Positions 1-6,681 of a stretch of DNA of 7,866 nt are shown here, in pieces. Each line of letters begins with the position of its first letter. Within the stretch, counting starts at the first letter, position 1. The notes beneath the pieces were generated by a model. The model saw nothing but the letters and a program-made list of their open reading frames with translations. It did not search any database and was not told where the DNA came from. The translations under genes and the position numbers were made by a program. The stretch spans positions 1-7,866 of the forward strand of contig CALIIP010000154.1 of NCBI GenBank assembly GCA_938018045.1, given 5' to 3'. Source of the DNA: an uncultured Flavobacteriaceae bacterium. GTDB lineage: Bacteria > Bacteroidota > Bacteroidia > Flavobacteriales > Flavobacteriaceae.

Positions 1-1112
1 TTTTGATGTATATCAATCGAAAAAAGAATGCTGATTTTATTAATGGAAAGATTATTTTTCTTCAAGGAAGTCCAGTTTTAACAGAAAAAAACGGCATCAA
101 AATAGGACGATTATCAGGAATTTCGGCACATCATGTTCCAAAATATCTACAAAAAAACAGATTGCCAAGTTATACAACCAATTGCATAGAAGATTGGGAA
201 ACAAAAGTTGAAAAAATTATTGACGAAACCATCAACGAAGATTTACGTTTGATTGGAGGTATACCATCTTGGGTCCAAATGTATTTTGAACGAATTGTTG
301 AGCGAACAGGCAAAAAAGTAGGTGAAGTTTTTCCGAATTTTAAAGTGTTTGTTTATGGCGGAGTTAACTATGAACCATATCGCAAGAAATTCGAAGATTT
401 AATTGGAAGAAAGGTCGATTCTGTAGAGTTGTATCCTGCTTCCGAAGGTTTTATTGCCTTTCAAGATACAGACGAAATCGGAATGTTATTGACGTTAAAT
501 GCTGGAATTTTTTATGAATTTATTCCTGCGGATGAATTTTTTGATGACAATCCTACAAGAATTTCTATTGTTGATGTTGAGTTAGGTGTAAATTATGTAA
601 TCATTTTAAACACCAATGCTGGACTTTGGGGATATAATATTGGTGATACCATTGAGTTTATTTCATTAAAACCTCACCGAATTATTGTTACAGGACGTAT
701 CAAGCATTTTATTTCTGGCTTTGGCGAACACGTTATTGGAAAGGAAGTTGAAGAATCTATGCGACTGGCAACAAACTCAACAAGTGCAAGTGTTACAGAA
801 TATACAGTAGCACCAAGAATAACAGTAGAAAACGGACTTCCATATCATGAATGGTTTGTAGAATTTGAAAACGAGCCAGAAGATTTAGATTTATTTTCAT
901 CAATACTTGATAAAAATTTACAAGAGCAAAACACGTATTACCTTGATTTAATTAAGGGGAAAATATTACAGCCATTGAAAATCACCAACATTAAAAAAGG
1001 AGGTTTTCATGATTACATGAAATCTATTGGTAAATTGGGAGGACAAAACAAGATTCCAAGACTTTCTAACGACAGGAAAATTGCGGATGCTTTGGAAAAT
1101 TTTAAAAGTTAA
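1..1112 (+). CDS. GH3-family acyl-adenylate-forming protein (5' end outside window)
   Basis: Homologue of the plant GH3 acyl-acid amido synthetases, which adenylate a carboxylic acid and pass it to an amino acid; the bacterial members have no settled substrate. Seen, numbering from the TTG codon at base 3: YPASEGF (144-150, counterpart of the plant ATP-binding YASSE motif), NTNAGLWGYNIGD (203-215, counterpart of the GLYRYRxGD motif whose Asp contacts the ribose), GRIKHFISGFGEH (231-243), and a C-terminal GGQNKIPRLSNDRK stretch carrying the conserved QxKxPR-type lysine. The family is usually about 500 residues; about 369 are visible, so the N-terminal P-loop-like region lies upstream. The TTG/ATG at bases 3-8 are internal codons rather than the start. 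The stop lies 5 bases before the MOSC gene, implying cotranscription. The family call is secure; the substrate is unknown. Confidence 0.9.
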   Translation, partial: LMYINRKKNADFINGKIIFLQGSPVLTEKNGIKIGRLSGISAHHVPKYLQKNRLPSYTTNCIEDWETKVEKIIDETINEDLRLIGGIPSWVQMYFERIVERTGKKVGEVFPNFKVFVYGGVNYEPYRKKFEDLIGRKVDSVELYPASEGFIAFQDTDEIGMLLTLNAGIFYEFIPADEFFDDNPTRISIVDVELGVNYVIILNTNAGLWGYNIGDTIEFISLKPHRIIVTGRIKHFISGFGEHVIGKEVEESMRLATNSTSASVTEYTVAPRITVENGLPYHEWFVEFENEPEDLDLFSSILDKNLQEQNTYYLDLIKGKILQPLKITNIKKGGFHDYMKSIGKLGGQNKIPRLSNDRKIADALENFKS

Positions 1113-1117
1113 CTACG

Positions 1118-1660
1118 ATGAAAGTACTATCAGTAAATATTGGTGAACCAACAACATTTTTATGGAATAAGAAAGAAGAACAAACTGGAATGTTCAAATT
1201 TCCTATTGATAAGCCTATTTATTTAGGAGAAGAAATTGTAGAAAATGATACTATCATAAACAGAAAACATCATGGCGGAATAGACCAAGCAGTTTATGGT
1301 TATTCTGAAAAACACTATACTCATTTTAAAAAATTACATCCAAATTTAGAATGGAATTATGGAATGTTTGGCGAGAATATTACGTTTTCTGATTTAGATG
1401 AAGAAGAAATAACAGTAGGAAGTATTTATCAACTTGGAGAAACAAAAATTGAAGTAACCAAGCCAAGACATCCTTGTTATAAATTGGGAATTCGTTTTGA
1501 TAACCAACTTGTAGTGAAGCAAATGTGGAATAGCTCTATGAGTGGTATTTACTTTAAAGTGTTGAAAACTGGTTTTGTAAAAGTCGGAGATGAATTAATA
1601 CTTCTTGAAAAATCAATAGACACTCCTACAATTGCAGAAGTATATAACACTAAAAAATAA
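1118..1660 (+). CDS. MOSC domain-containing protein (YiiM-like)
   Basis: A single MOSC (molybdenum cofactor sulfurase C-terminal) domain fills most of the 180 residues, as in stand-alone YiiM/YuaD-type proteins. Family knowledge: such proteins bind molybdenum cofactor, and YiiM protects E. coli against N-hydroxylated base analogues. Visible motifs are KHHGG (50-54), GMFGENIT (82-89), PRHPCYKLGIRF (116-127), where Cys120 is the conserved cofactor thiol ligand, and SGIYFKVLKTGFVKVGD (142-158). The ATG at 1118 follows the GH3 stop by 5 bases and aligns with the usual family start (MKVLSVNIG). There is no signal peptide or membrane segment, so it is cytosolic. Sitting between GH3 and a flavin oxidoreductase suggests a role in reduction or detoxification of small molecules, but this is inference. 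Confidence 0.9.
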   Translation: MKVLSVNIGEPTTFLWNKKEEQTGMFKFPIDKPIYLGEEIVENDTIINRKHHGGIDQAVYGYSEKHYTHFKKLHPNLEWNYGMFGENITFSDLDEEEITVGSIYQLGETKIEVTKPRHPCYKLGIRFDNQLVVKQMWNSSMSGIYFKVLKTGFVKVGDELILLEKSIDTPTIAEVYNTKK

Positions 1661-1661
1661 G

Positions 1662-2885
1662 ATGGCTACTTTTCAAAGAAATTCCCCCTTATTAAAATCA
1701 TACACTTTGCCTTGCGGTTCAGTAATTCCAAACAGAATTGCAAAAGCGGCGATGACAGAAAGGTTGGCTGGAAAAAGTCATTTTTCAAATAGTGATTTGT
1801 GTAACTTATATGGGAAATGGTCTGATTCTGGAGCAGGATTATTGATTTCTGGAAATATAATGGTTGATAAACGTTATAAAGAATCTTCTGGAAACATTGT
1901 TGTTGAGGATGAAAGCGGTATTGATGAACTTAAAGAATTAACTAGCGAAGGAACAAGAAACGGCAACCATTTTTGGGCTCAGATAAGTCATGCGGGAAGA
2001 CAAGCAACTATATTTTCTACGTTCAGTCCAATTGCACCATCAGCAATTAAATTAAAAAAGTTAATGCTTTTTGCAAAGCCAAAAGCAATGACATTAGAAC
2101 AGGTTCAAGATGTGATTGAAAGATATGTGAACACATCGGTCATTTGTAAAAAAGGAGGATTTACTGGAGTTCAGATTCATGCTGCTCATGGATATTTACT
2201 TAGCCAATTTTTATCACCGAACACTAATAAAAGAACAGATAATTATGGAGGCTCAATAGAGAATAGAGCAAGAATTCTTGTAGAAATTATTAAAAAAACA
2301 AGAGAGAAAGTTGGCCCCTCATTTCCAATTTCAGTAAAATTAAATTCTGCTGATTTTCAAAAAGGAGGCTTTAATGAAAAAGATGCTTTTTATGTGATTG
2401 ATGAATTACAAAAATTAAAGATTGATTTGTTAGAAATATCTGGAGGAACCTATGAGAATATTGTTTTTTTAACGAAAAGAAATGAAAGAGCATCTACTAG
2501 GAAAAGAGAGGCGTTTTTTATGGAATTTGCAGAAAAAGTTAGAACAAAAACTGACATTCCATTGATGGTAACAGGAGGGTTCAGGACTTTAGAATTTTGC
2601 GAGCAAGTTATTGAGAATAGTGAGTTAGAGATTGTTGGTTTTGCTAGACCATTTTTGTTAGATAGTGGTTTTCCAGAGACATTTGTAAATATGGAGGATT
2701 CAAAAATTGAAGACGCATCATTTAACTTTCCCATAAAAGAATTAGCGGATATGGCAGAAGCAGGATACTATGATTTTCAAATTCATAGAATAGCAAAAAA
2801 TAAAGAACTAAAAACTAGATATAGCCCCTATTTAGCCGTCTTAAGATTGACTACAAACGAAATAAAAATGGGTTGGTTTAGATAA
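1662..2885 (+). CDS. Old Yellow Enzyme-family NADH:flavin oxidoreductase
   Basis: FMN-dependent ene-reductase type TIM barrel of 407 residues, cytosolic, expected to reduce activated C=C bonds or nitro groups with NAD(P)H. Seen: NRIAKAAMTE (24-33), SHAGRQ (109-114), IHAAHGYLLSQFLSPN (172-187) with the substrate-binding His173/His176 pair and Tyr178, the family signature NYGGSIENRARI (194-205), SVKLN (224-228), EISGG (258-262), and the FMN phosphate loop VTGGF/GFARP (303-307, 326-330). There is no C-terminal Fe-S and NAD-binding half as in 2,4-dienoyl-CoA reductase, so this is the short OYE class. I take the ATG at 1662, one base after the MOSC stop. An in-frame TTG at 1632 would add ten residues inside the MOSC gene and is less likely. 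It is the last gene of the run, ending at the hairpin terminator. Substrate unknown. Confidence 0.92.
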   Translation: MATFQRNSPLLKSYTLPCGSVIPNRIAKAAMTERLAGKSHFSNSDLCNLYGKWSDSGAGLLISGNIMVDKRYKESSGNIVVEDESGIDELKELTSEGTRNGNHFWAQISHAGRQATIFSTFSPIAPSAIKLKKLMLFAKPKAMTLEQVQDVIERYVNTSVICKKGGFTGVQIHAAHGYLLSQFLSPNTNKRTDNYGGSIENRARILVEIIKKTREKVGPSFPISVKLNSADFQKGGFNEKDAFYVIDELQKLKIDLLEISGGTYENIVFLTKRNERASTRKREAFFMEFAEKVRTKTDIPLMVTGGFRTLEFCEQVIENSELEIVGFARPFLLDSGFPETFVNMEDSKIEDASFNFPIKELADMAEAGYYDFQIHRIAKNKELKTRYSPYLAVLRLTTNEIKMGWFR

Positions 2886-2887
2886 CA

Positions 2888-2920
2888 AAAAAAGCCTATA
2901 AATGAATTATAGGCTTTTTT
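2888..2920. terminator. Bidirectional intrinsic terminator
   Basis: A perfect 14-base inverted repeat, arms 2888-2901 and 2907-2920, with a 5-base loop (ATGAA). The core GCCTATAA/TTATAGGC is flanked by an A-run on the left and a T-run on the right, so RNA from either strand forms a hairpin followed by U residues. It lies just after the OYE stop (2885) and just before the mscL stop (2938) of the converging gene, as expected for a shared terminator. Confidence 0.93.
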
Positions 2921-2937
2921 AATTTTGATGCTTAAAA

Positions 2938-3339
2938 CTATTTTTTAAGCGCTTCTAAAATATCTTTTAATAAATCATTGTCAGAAGGACCTGCAGGAGC
3001 AGCCGCTTCTTCCTTTTTCTTCATTTTATTATAAGATCTAATCATCATAAACATTACAAGACCAATAATGATAAGACTTATAATTGTGTTTACCCAAGAT
3101 CCCCACATAATTGCATTCTCAGGAGTAGTTACAACACCAGCAGCATCTACAGCCGCTTCACTAAGAACGATTTTATTGTCTGAAAAATCGGCTCCACCTG
3201 TAAAGTGACCAACAACTGGCATAACAATAAGGTTTACAAATCCGTTTACAACTTTTCCAATTGCTCCAGCCATAATAACTGCAACAGCAAATTCAATAAC
3301 GTTTCCGCCAGTAATAAATTCTTTAAATTCTTTTAACAT
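2938..3339 (-). CDS. mscL: Large-conductance mechanosensitive channel MscL
   Basis: Inner-membrane homopentameric channel that opens under membrane tension to release solutes on hypo-osmotic shock. At 133 residues it matches the family length (136 in E. coli). Seen: amphipathic N-terminal helix MLKEFKEF, the TM1 pore helix at about 13-43 (GGNVIEFAVAVIMAGAIGKV at 11-30), a periplasmic loop (about 44-78) including PENAI, TM2 at about 82-101, a basic RSYNKMKKK cluster, an Ala/Pro linker and a C-terminal helix (DNDLLKDILEALKK). Relative to E. coli, the pore-lining helix has Phe17 for Leu19, Ala20 for Gly22, Ala24 for Gly26 and Gly11 for Arg13. It lies 44 bases downstream of alr on the same strand, with a likely promoter of its own, and shares the terminator at 2888-2920. 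Confidence 0.95.
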   Translation of the reverse strand: MLKEFKEFITGGNVIEFAVAVIMAGAIGKVVNGFVNLIVMPVVGHFTGGADFSDNKIVLSEAAVDAAGVVTTPENAIMWGSWVNTIISLIIIGLVMFMMIRSYNKMKKKEEAAAPAGPSDNDLLKDILEALKK

Positions 3340-3368
3340 TTTAAATAGTTTTAATTAAGTTTATGAAA

Positions 3369-3376
3369 CAAATATA
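3369..3376 (-). promoter_or_regulatory. Putative -7 element upstream of mscL (TATATTTG)
   Basis: TATATTTG read on the - strand is an exact match to the Bacteroidota -7 consensus TAnnTTTG. It lies in the 44-base alr-mscL gap, 29 bases before the mscL ATG, and would give a leader of about 20 bases. No clear TTG -33 box is seen at 17-23 bases; a TTTG sits only 13 bases upstream, so the assignment rests on the -7 element alone. Confidence 0.4.
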
Positions 3377-3383
3377 CTAAAAA

Positions 3384-4487
3384 TTAAATCAAAATTTCTC
3401 TTTTTATGCGTTGAGAAATCGCTGTAATCAATTCGTAAGAAATTGTATTCGTGTCCTTTGCAAATTTTTCTACAGTTTGTTGATTGTCAAAAATAACGAC
3501 TTCATCGCCTTCATTACAATCAATGCCAGAAATATCTACCATAATCATATCCATACACACATTTCCAATAATTACCGCTTTTTGATTGTTGATGCTCACA
3601 TAACCAATTCCATTTCCAAATTTCCTATTGATTCCATCTGCATGACCTATAGGAATTGTTGCAGTTTTAACCTCTTTATCAGCAATAAAAGCACGATTGT
3701 AACCAATACTTTCTCCTTTTTTTATCGTGTGAATTTGAGAAATAATACTTTTTAAAGAAATAACGTTTTTTAAATTCGAAGTTTCATTCTCATCATTACC
3801 AAATCCATACAAACCTATTCCTAAACGAACCATATCAAAATGCGCTTGAGGGTAGTTGAGAATTCCTGAAGTATTACAAAGGTGGAGTTGAGGTTTATAT
3901 CCAATTTTTTGCTTAAAATCAACAGTTATTTTTTCAAATAGCGCAATTTGAGATAAACTAAAATTACGTTCATTTTTATCTTCGGATGCTGCTAAATGTG
4001 AGAAAATAGAGGCTACTTTTACAGAGTTATGCTCACTAATTATTTTGGTAATAATTGAAACTTCATCAGGTTTAAAACCTAGCCTGTTTAAACCAGTATT
4101 AAACTTTATATGAACAGGATAATCTGTTAGTTTTTGTGAATCAGTAATTGATATAAAAGCTTTTAAAATACCGAAACTATAAAGATTTGGTTCAAGACAA
4201 TTTTTTATAATTAACTCTAAATTAGAAATTTGAGGATGTAAAACTAAAATTGGAGTATTAATTCCTGCTTCACGTAAGGCAATGCCTTCGTCAGTATAAG
4301 CAACAGCAAAATAGTCAACACTTTTGTGTACGCTTTTTGCAATTTCAATAGCATCACTACCATATCCAAATGCTTTTACTACGACTAAAATTTTTGTATT
4401 TTCTTTAAGTTTTTCCTTGAAATAATTCAAGTTAAAATTTGCCGCTTTTAGATCAATCTGAAGAGTTGTAACGCTATGATTTTTCAT
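3384..4487 (-). CDS. alr: Alanine racemase
   Basis: PLP-dependent cytosolic enzyme converting L-alanine to D-alanine for peptidoglycan. Its 367 residues match the family. Seen: the N-terminal barrel with VVVKAFGYGSD (35-45), where Lys38 forms the PLP Schiff base; HIKFNTGLNRLGF (126-138) with Lys128 (the position that is carbamylated in the Geobacillus enzyme) and Arg135; HLCNTSG (202-208); RLGIGLYG (221-228) with Arg221 facing the PLP ring nitrogen; IGYNRAF (261-267) with catalytic Tyr263 of the C-terminal domain; and GNVCMDM (308-314). Both catalytic residues are present, so it should be active. This is the plain racemase, without the MurF-like fusion found in some Bacteroidota. The ATG lies inside the last codons of tdk (14-base overlap), which points to one transcript and translational coupling. 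Confidence 0.96.
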   Translation of the reverse strand: MKNHSVTTLQIDLKAANFNLNYFKEKLKENTKILVVVKAFGYGSDAIEIAKSVHKSVDYFAVAYTDEGIALREAGINTPILVLHPQISNLELIIKNCLEPNLYSFGILKAFISITDSQKLTDYPVHIKFNTGLNRLGFKPDEVSIITKIISEHNSVKVASIFSHLAASEDKNERNFSLSQIALFEKITVDFKQKIGYKPQLHLCNTSGILNYPQAHFDMVRLGIGLYGFGNDENETSNLKNVISLKSIISQIHTIKKGESIGYNRAFIADKEVKTATIPIGHADGINRKFGNGIGYVSINNQKAVIIGNVCMDMIMVDISGIDCNEGDEVVIFDNQQTVEKFAKDTNTISYELITAISQRIKREILI

Positions 4488-5106
4488 CTTTTACATCTTC
4501 TTTTACAACATTCATTTTTGCAACCTTTTCTTTTAAGTGAGCCTTGTAATATGCAGCTCTACTTAAAGGTTCATATTCTTGAGTTTCACCTAGCAAAACG
4601 ATATCTTCACTTGCTGCTTTTCTAAAACTATAGTGTGCCAAATTCCCAGTATGTGTACAAACAGCATGAACTTTGGTAACATATTCTGCAGTTGCCATAA
4701 GCGCTGGCATCGGCCCAAAAGGGTTGCCTTTAAAATCCATATCAAGTCCAGCAACTATAACACGAACGCCGCGATTTGCAAGATCATTACAAACAGCAAC
4801 AATCTCGTCGTCAAAAAACTGCGCTTCGTCAATACCAACAACATCAACGTCATCTGCCAAAATTCTAATATTTGAAGAGGAAGGAACAGGTGTAGAACGA
4901 ATTTCATTTGCGTCATGAGAAACTACTTTTTCTTCATCATAGCGCACGTCAATTGCAGGCTTAAAGATTTCAACCTTTTGCTTTGCAAATTGCGCTCTTT
5001 TGAGTCGGCGGATAAGTTCTTCGGTCTTTCCAGAAAACATGGAGCCACAAATAACTTCTATCCAACCAAATTGTTCTCTATGATTTACTGTATTTTCAAG
5101 AAACAT
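4474..5106 (-). CDS. tdk: Thymidine kinase, type II (TK1-like)
   Basis: ATP-dependent phosphorylation of thymidine to dTMP, the cytosolic pyrimidine salvage step; 210 residues, typical length. Seen: P-loop GSMFSGKT (21-28), FKPAID (48-53), Walker B and catalytic base GIDEAQFF (91-98, Glu94), GLDMDFKGNPFGPMP (120-134), and the lasso-loop region around YEPLSRAAYYKAH (178-190). The zinc-binding cysteines of E. coli and human TK1-type enzymes are largely missing: the first CxxC appears as C150-T-H-T153 and the second pair is absent from the lasso. The C-terminal tail is short and charged. The ATG at 5106 gives a sensible N-terminus ahead of the P-loop. It is first in the tdk-alr run and divergent from the gene at 5197. 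Confidence 0.95.
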   Translation of the reverse strand: MFLENTVNHREQFGWIEVICGSMFSGKTEELIRRLKRAQFAKQKVEIFKPAIDVRYDEEKVVSHDANEIRSTPVPSSSNIRILADDVDVVGIDEAQFFDDEIVAVCNDLANRGVRVIVAGLDMDFKGNPFGPMPALMATAEYVTKVHAVCTHTGNLAHYSFRKAASEDIVLLGETQEYEPLSRAAYYKAHLKEKVAKMNVVKEDVKDEKS

Positions 5107-5140
5107 TTTGTAATTTTCGAACTTGTTAGGTTTTATTATC

Positions 5141-5148
5141 TAACTTTA
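5141..5148 (+). promoter_or_regulatory. Possible -7 element for the 5197 gene (TAACTTTA)
   Basis: TAACTTTA fits TAnnTTTG at all but the last base, with a TTG at 5123-5125 (15-base spacer), 48 bases before the ATG at 5197. It directly abuts the tdk -7 element on the other strand. The match is imperfect in AT-rich sequence, so confidence is low. Confidence 0.22.
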
Positions 5149-5156
5149 CAAAAGTA
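5149..5156 (-). promoter_or_regulatory. Putative -7 element for tdk (TACTTTTG)
   Basis: TACTTTTG on the - strand matches TAnnTTTG exactly and lies 42 bases before the tdk ATG in the 90-base divergent gap. A possible TTTG -33 element is only about 15 bases upstream, slightly closer than the usual 17-23, so this is a reasonable but unproven promoter for tdk-alr. Confidence 0.42.
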
Positions 5157-5196
5157 TCAAAAATAAACTTTCAAATCCATATAAATATAGCAACTT

Positions 5197-5931
5197 ATGC
5201 ACAAAAAATTGGAATCAGAATTAGTAAGCATTGCGCATAGTATTTTACAGATGAAAAATCGTGATGATATTGCTGCTTTACATAAAAAGGCGCAAGAATT
5301 ACACGAGAAACTTGCTGTACTTTTATTTATTGATGATTATTTGGAAACAACTCCTAATGCAACAGAAACAAAAGAAGCGTTAATCTCAAAAGTAGAAAAA
5401 GCCGTTGAAGAAAAATCGACTTTGAAAGTTGATAAAGCACCAATTGTTGAAGATGTAAAAGCAGTAATAAAAGAGGAAAAGGTAGTTGAAAAACCTATAG
5501 TAGTAGAAGATAAAGCCGAAGTTAAAGAAGAAAAAACGTTATTTGAGATAGAAAAACCTGAGCCTGTTCTTGAAGTCATAAAAGACAAAAAAGTTTTGAC
5601 GATGGAAGAGGAATTTAAGGACTCTGTTTCTGTTGATGTTACTGCAGATTTGTTTCAAAAACAAGATAAAAAAGCATCAGCATCGTTAAATGATAAATTA
5701 AAGCAAGAAAATATTCAAGTTGGTTTAAATGATAGAATTGCGTTTGTAAAAAACTTATTTAATCATAGTCAAGAAGATTTTAATAGGGTTTTATCGCAGT
5801 TGAATACATTTAAAACTGAAAAAGAAGCACAAAATTTTATCAAAAAAATGGTAAAACCAGATTATGATTGGTCTGGTAAAGAAGAATACGAAGAGCGTTT
5901 TATAGACTTAATTGAGCGTAGATTTTTATAA
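5197..5931 (+). CDS. Conserved protein of unknown function with charged central linker
   Basis: I recognise this as a type of protein common in flavobacteria but know of no assigned function. Three parts are visible in its 244 residues. The N-terminal part is predicted helical (about 1-50, MHKKLESELVSIAHSILQMK onward, with heptad-like spacing of Leu and Ile). The middle (about 55-150) is rich in Glu, Lys and Val, with repeated VEK/VKEEK-like units, and is probably disordered or an extended helix. The C-terminal part (about 163-244) is compact, with the best-conserved-looking stretch: LNDRIAFVKNLF (177-188), SQEDFNRVLSQLN (191-203) and a YEERFIDLIERRF end. There is no signal peptide, membrane segment or catalytic motif, so it is probably cytosolic. 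The start follows the divergent promoter region, and the next gene begins 7 bases after the stop. A protein-protein interaction role is a guess from architecture only. Confidence 0.88.
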   Translation: MHKKLESELVSIAHSILQMKNRDDIAALHKKAQELHEKLAVLLFIDDYLETTPNATETKEALISKVEKAVEEKSTLKVDKAPIVEDVKAVIKEEKVVEKPIVVEDKAEVKEEKTLFEIEKPEPVLEVIKDKKVLTMEEEFKDSVSVDVTADLFQKQDKKASASLNDKLKQENIQVGLNDRIAFVKNLFNHSQEDFNRVLSQLNTFKTEKEAQNFIKKMVKPDYDWSGKEEYEERFIDLIERRFL

Positions 5932-5938
5932 CATTTAG

Positions 5939-6670
5939 ATGGAAAACACAAACTATATCTTTTGCATGAAATGGGGAAAGCTCTATGGTGCAGAGTACGT
6001 AAATCGATTGTATTCGATGGTTTCAAAGAATTTGACCTACGATTTTAAAATGGTTTGTTTTACAGATGATGAGTCTGGAATAAGAGAAGAAGTTCAATGT
6101 TTTCCAATTCCAGAAATAGATTTAGATTCCAATCTTCCTGAAAGAATGTGGAAAAAATTAACGACTCTAAAATCTCCTTTGTATGGTTTGGAAGGTCGCG
6201 CCTTATTTCTCGATTTAGACATCGTAATTGTAGATAATATTGATTGCTTTTTTGATGTTGAGGGAGAATTTAGAATTATTAAAGATCATAGTTGGCGCTC
6301 ATGGAGAATTACAGGGAATTCTTCAGTTTATAGATTTGATATTGCAAAACACGGTTATGTATTTGATGATTTTATTGCCAATTTTGATGAATTACTAAAG
6401 ATTCATAGAAACGAACAAGAGTATTTAACGCATGCAATAAACGATAAAGGGAAGTTACAATATTGGGACAAAGAATGGTGCCCAAGTTATAAATATGATT
6501 GTTTGTCAAGATTTCCATTAGCATTTTGGAAAAAACCGACTATTCCAAAAGGAGCAAAAATCATTATTTTTCACGGAGAAATAAATCCACATAAAGCCAT
6601 AAAAGGTGGACGTGGAAAATGGTATCGTTATGTAAGAGCTGCTCCTTGGGTTGCTGAATATTGGAAGTAA
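5939..6670 (+). CDS. GT-A-fold glycosyltransferase (GT8-like)
   Basis: Predicted cytosolic nucleotide-sugar-dependent glycosyltransferase of 243 residues. Seen: the N-terminal start of a Rossmann-like strand (NYIFCMKWGKLYGAEYVNRL), the strand VCFTDD (39-44), the metal/nucleotide-binding DxD in FLDLDIVIVDN (90-100, Asp92 and Asp94), NEQEYLTHAI (158-167) where related enzymes carry a DQ acceptor-site pair, WCPSYKYDC (180-188), and the late His motif IIIFHGEINPHKA (208-220), which in GT8-like enzymes completes metal or nucleotide binding. No membrane anchor. The ATG follows the preceding stop by 7 bases, so it is probably cotranscribed with the unknown gene. No polysaccharide cluster surrounds it, so the acceptor cannot be deduced. 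The fold call is good; the family number is less sure. Confidence 0.85.
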   Translation: MENTNYIFCMKWGKLYGAEYVNRLYSMVSKNLTYDFKMVCFTDDESGIREEVQCFPIPEIDLDSNLPERMWKKLTTLKSPLYGLEGRALFLDLDIVIVDNIDCFFDVEGEFRIIKDHSWRSWRITGNSSVYRFDIAKHGYVFDDFIANFDELLKIHRNEQEYLTHAINDKGKLQYWDKEWCPSYKYDCLSRFPLAFWKKPTIPKGAKIIIFHGEINPHKAIKGGRGKWYRYVRAAPWVAEYWK

Positions 6671-6681
6671 AATTTAAATGT

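Noticed and set aside
1632..1661. TTG start ten codons upstream for the OYE gene
   Set aside because: It would lie inside the MOSC coding end, and the added residues resemble no family N-terminus; the ATG at 1662 fits.
2450..2734. 94-codon open frame on the - strand inside the OYE gene
   Set aside because: Antisense to a strongly supported oxidoreductase, and its translation shows no recognisable domain; it is a by-product of AT-rich codon use.
3411..3755. 114-codon open frame on the + strand inside alr
   Set aside because: The Asn/Ile-rich, low-complexity translation is typical of an antisense shadow; alr has all its catalytic residues on the other strand.
4633..5166. Three overlapping + strand open frames across tdk and its upstream region
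   Set aside because: They lie opposite intact tdk motifs and show no domain; the last also crosses the tdk promoter region.
5337..5588. 83-codon open frame on the - strand rich in Ser, Thr and Phe
   Set aside because: It is the mirror of the Glu/Lys/Val linker of the 5197 gene, which explains its composition.
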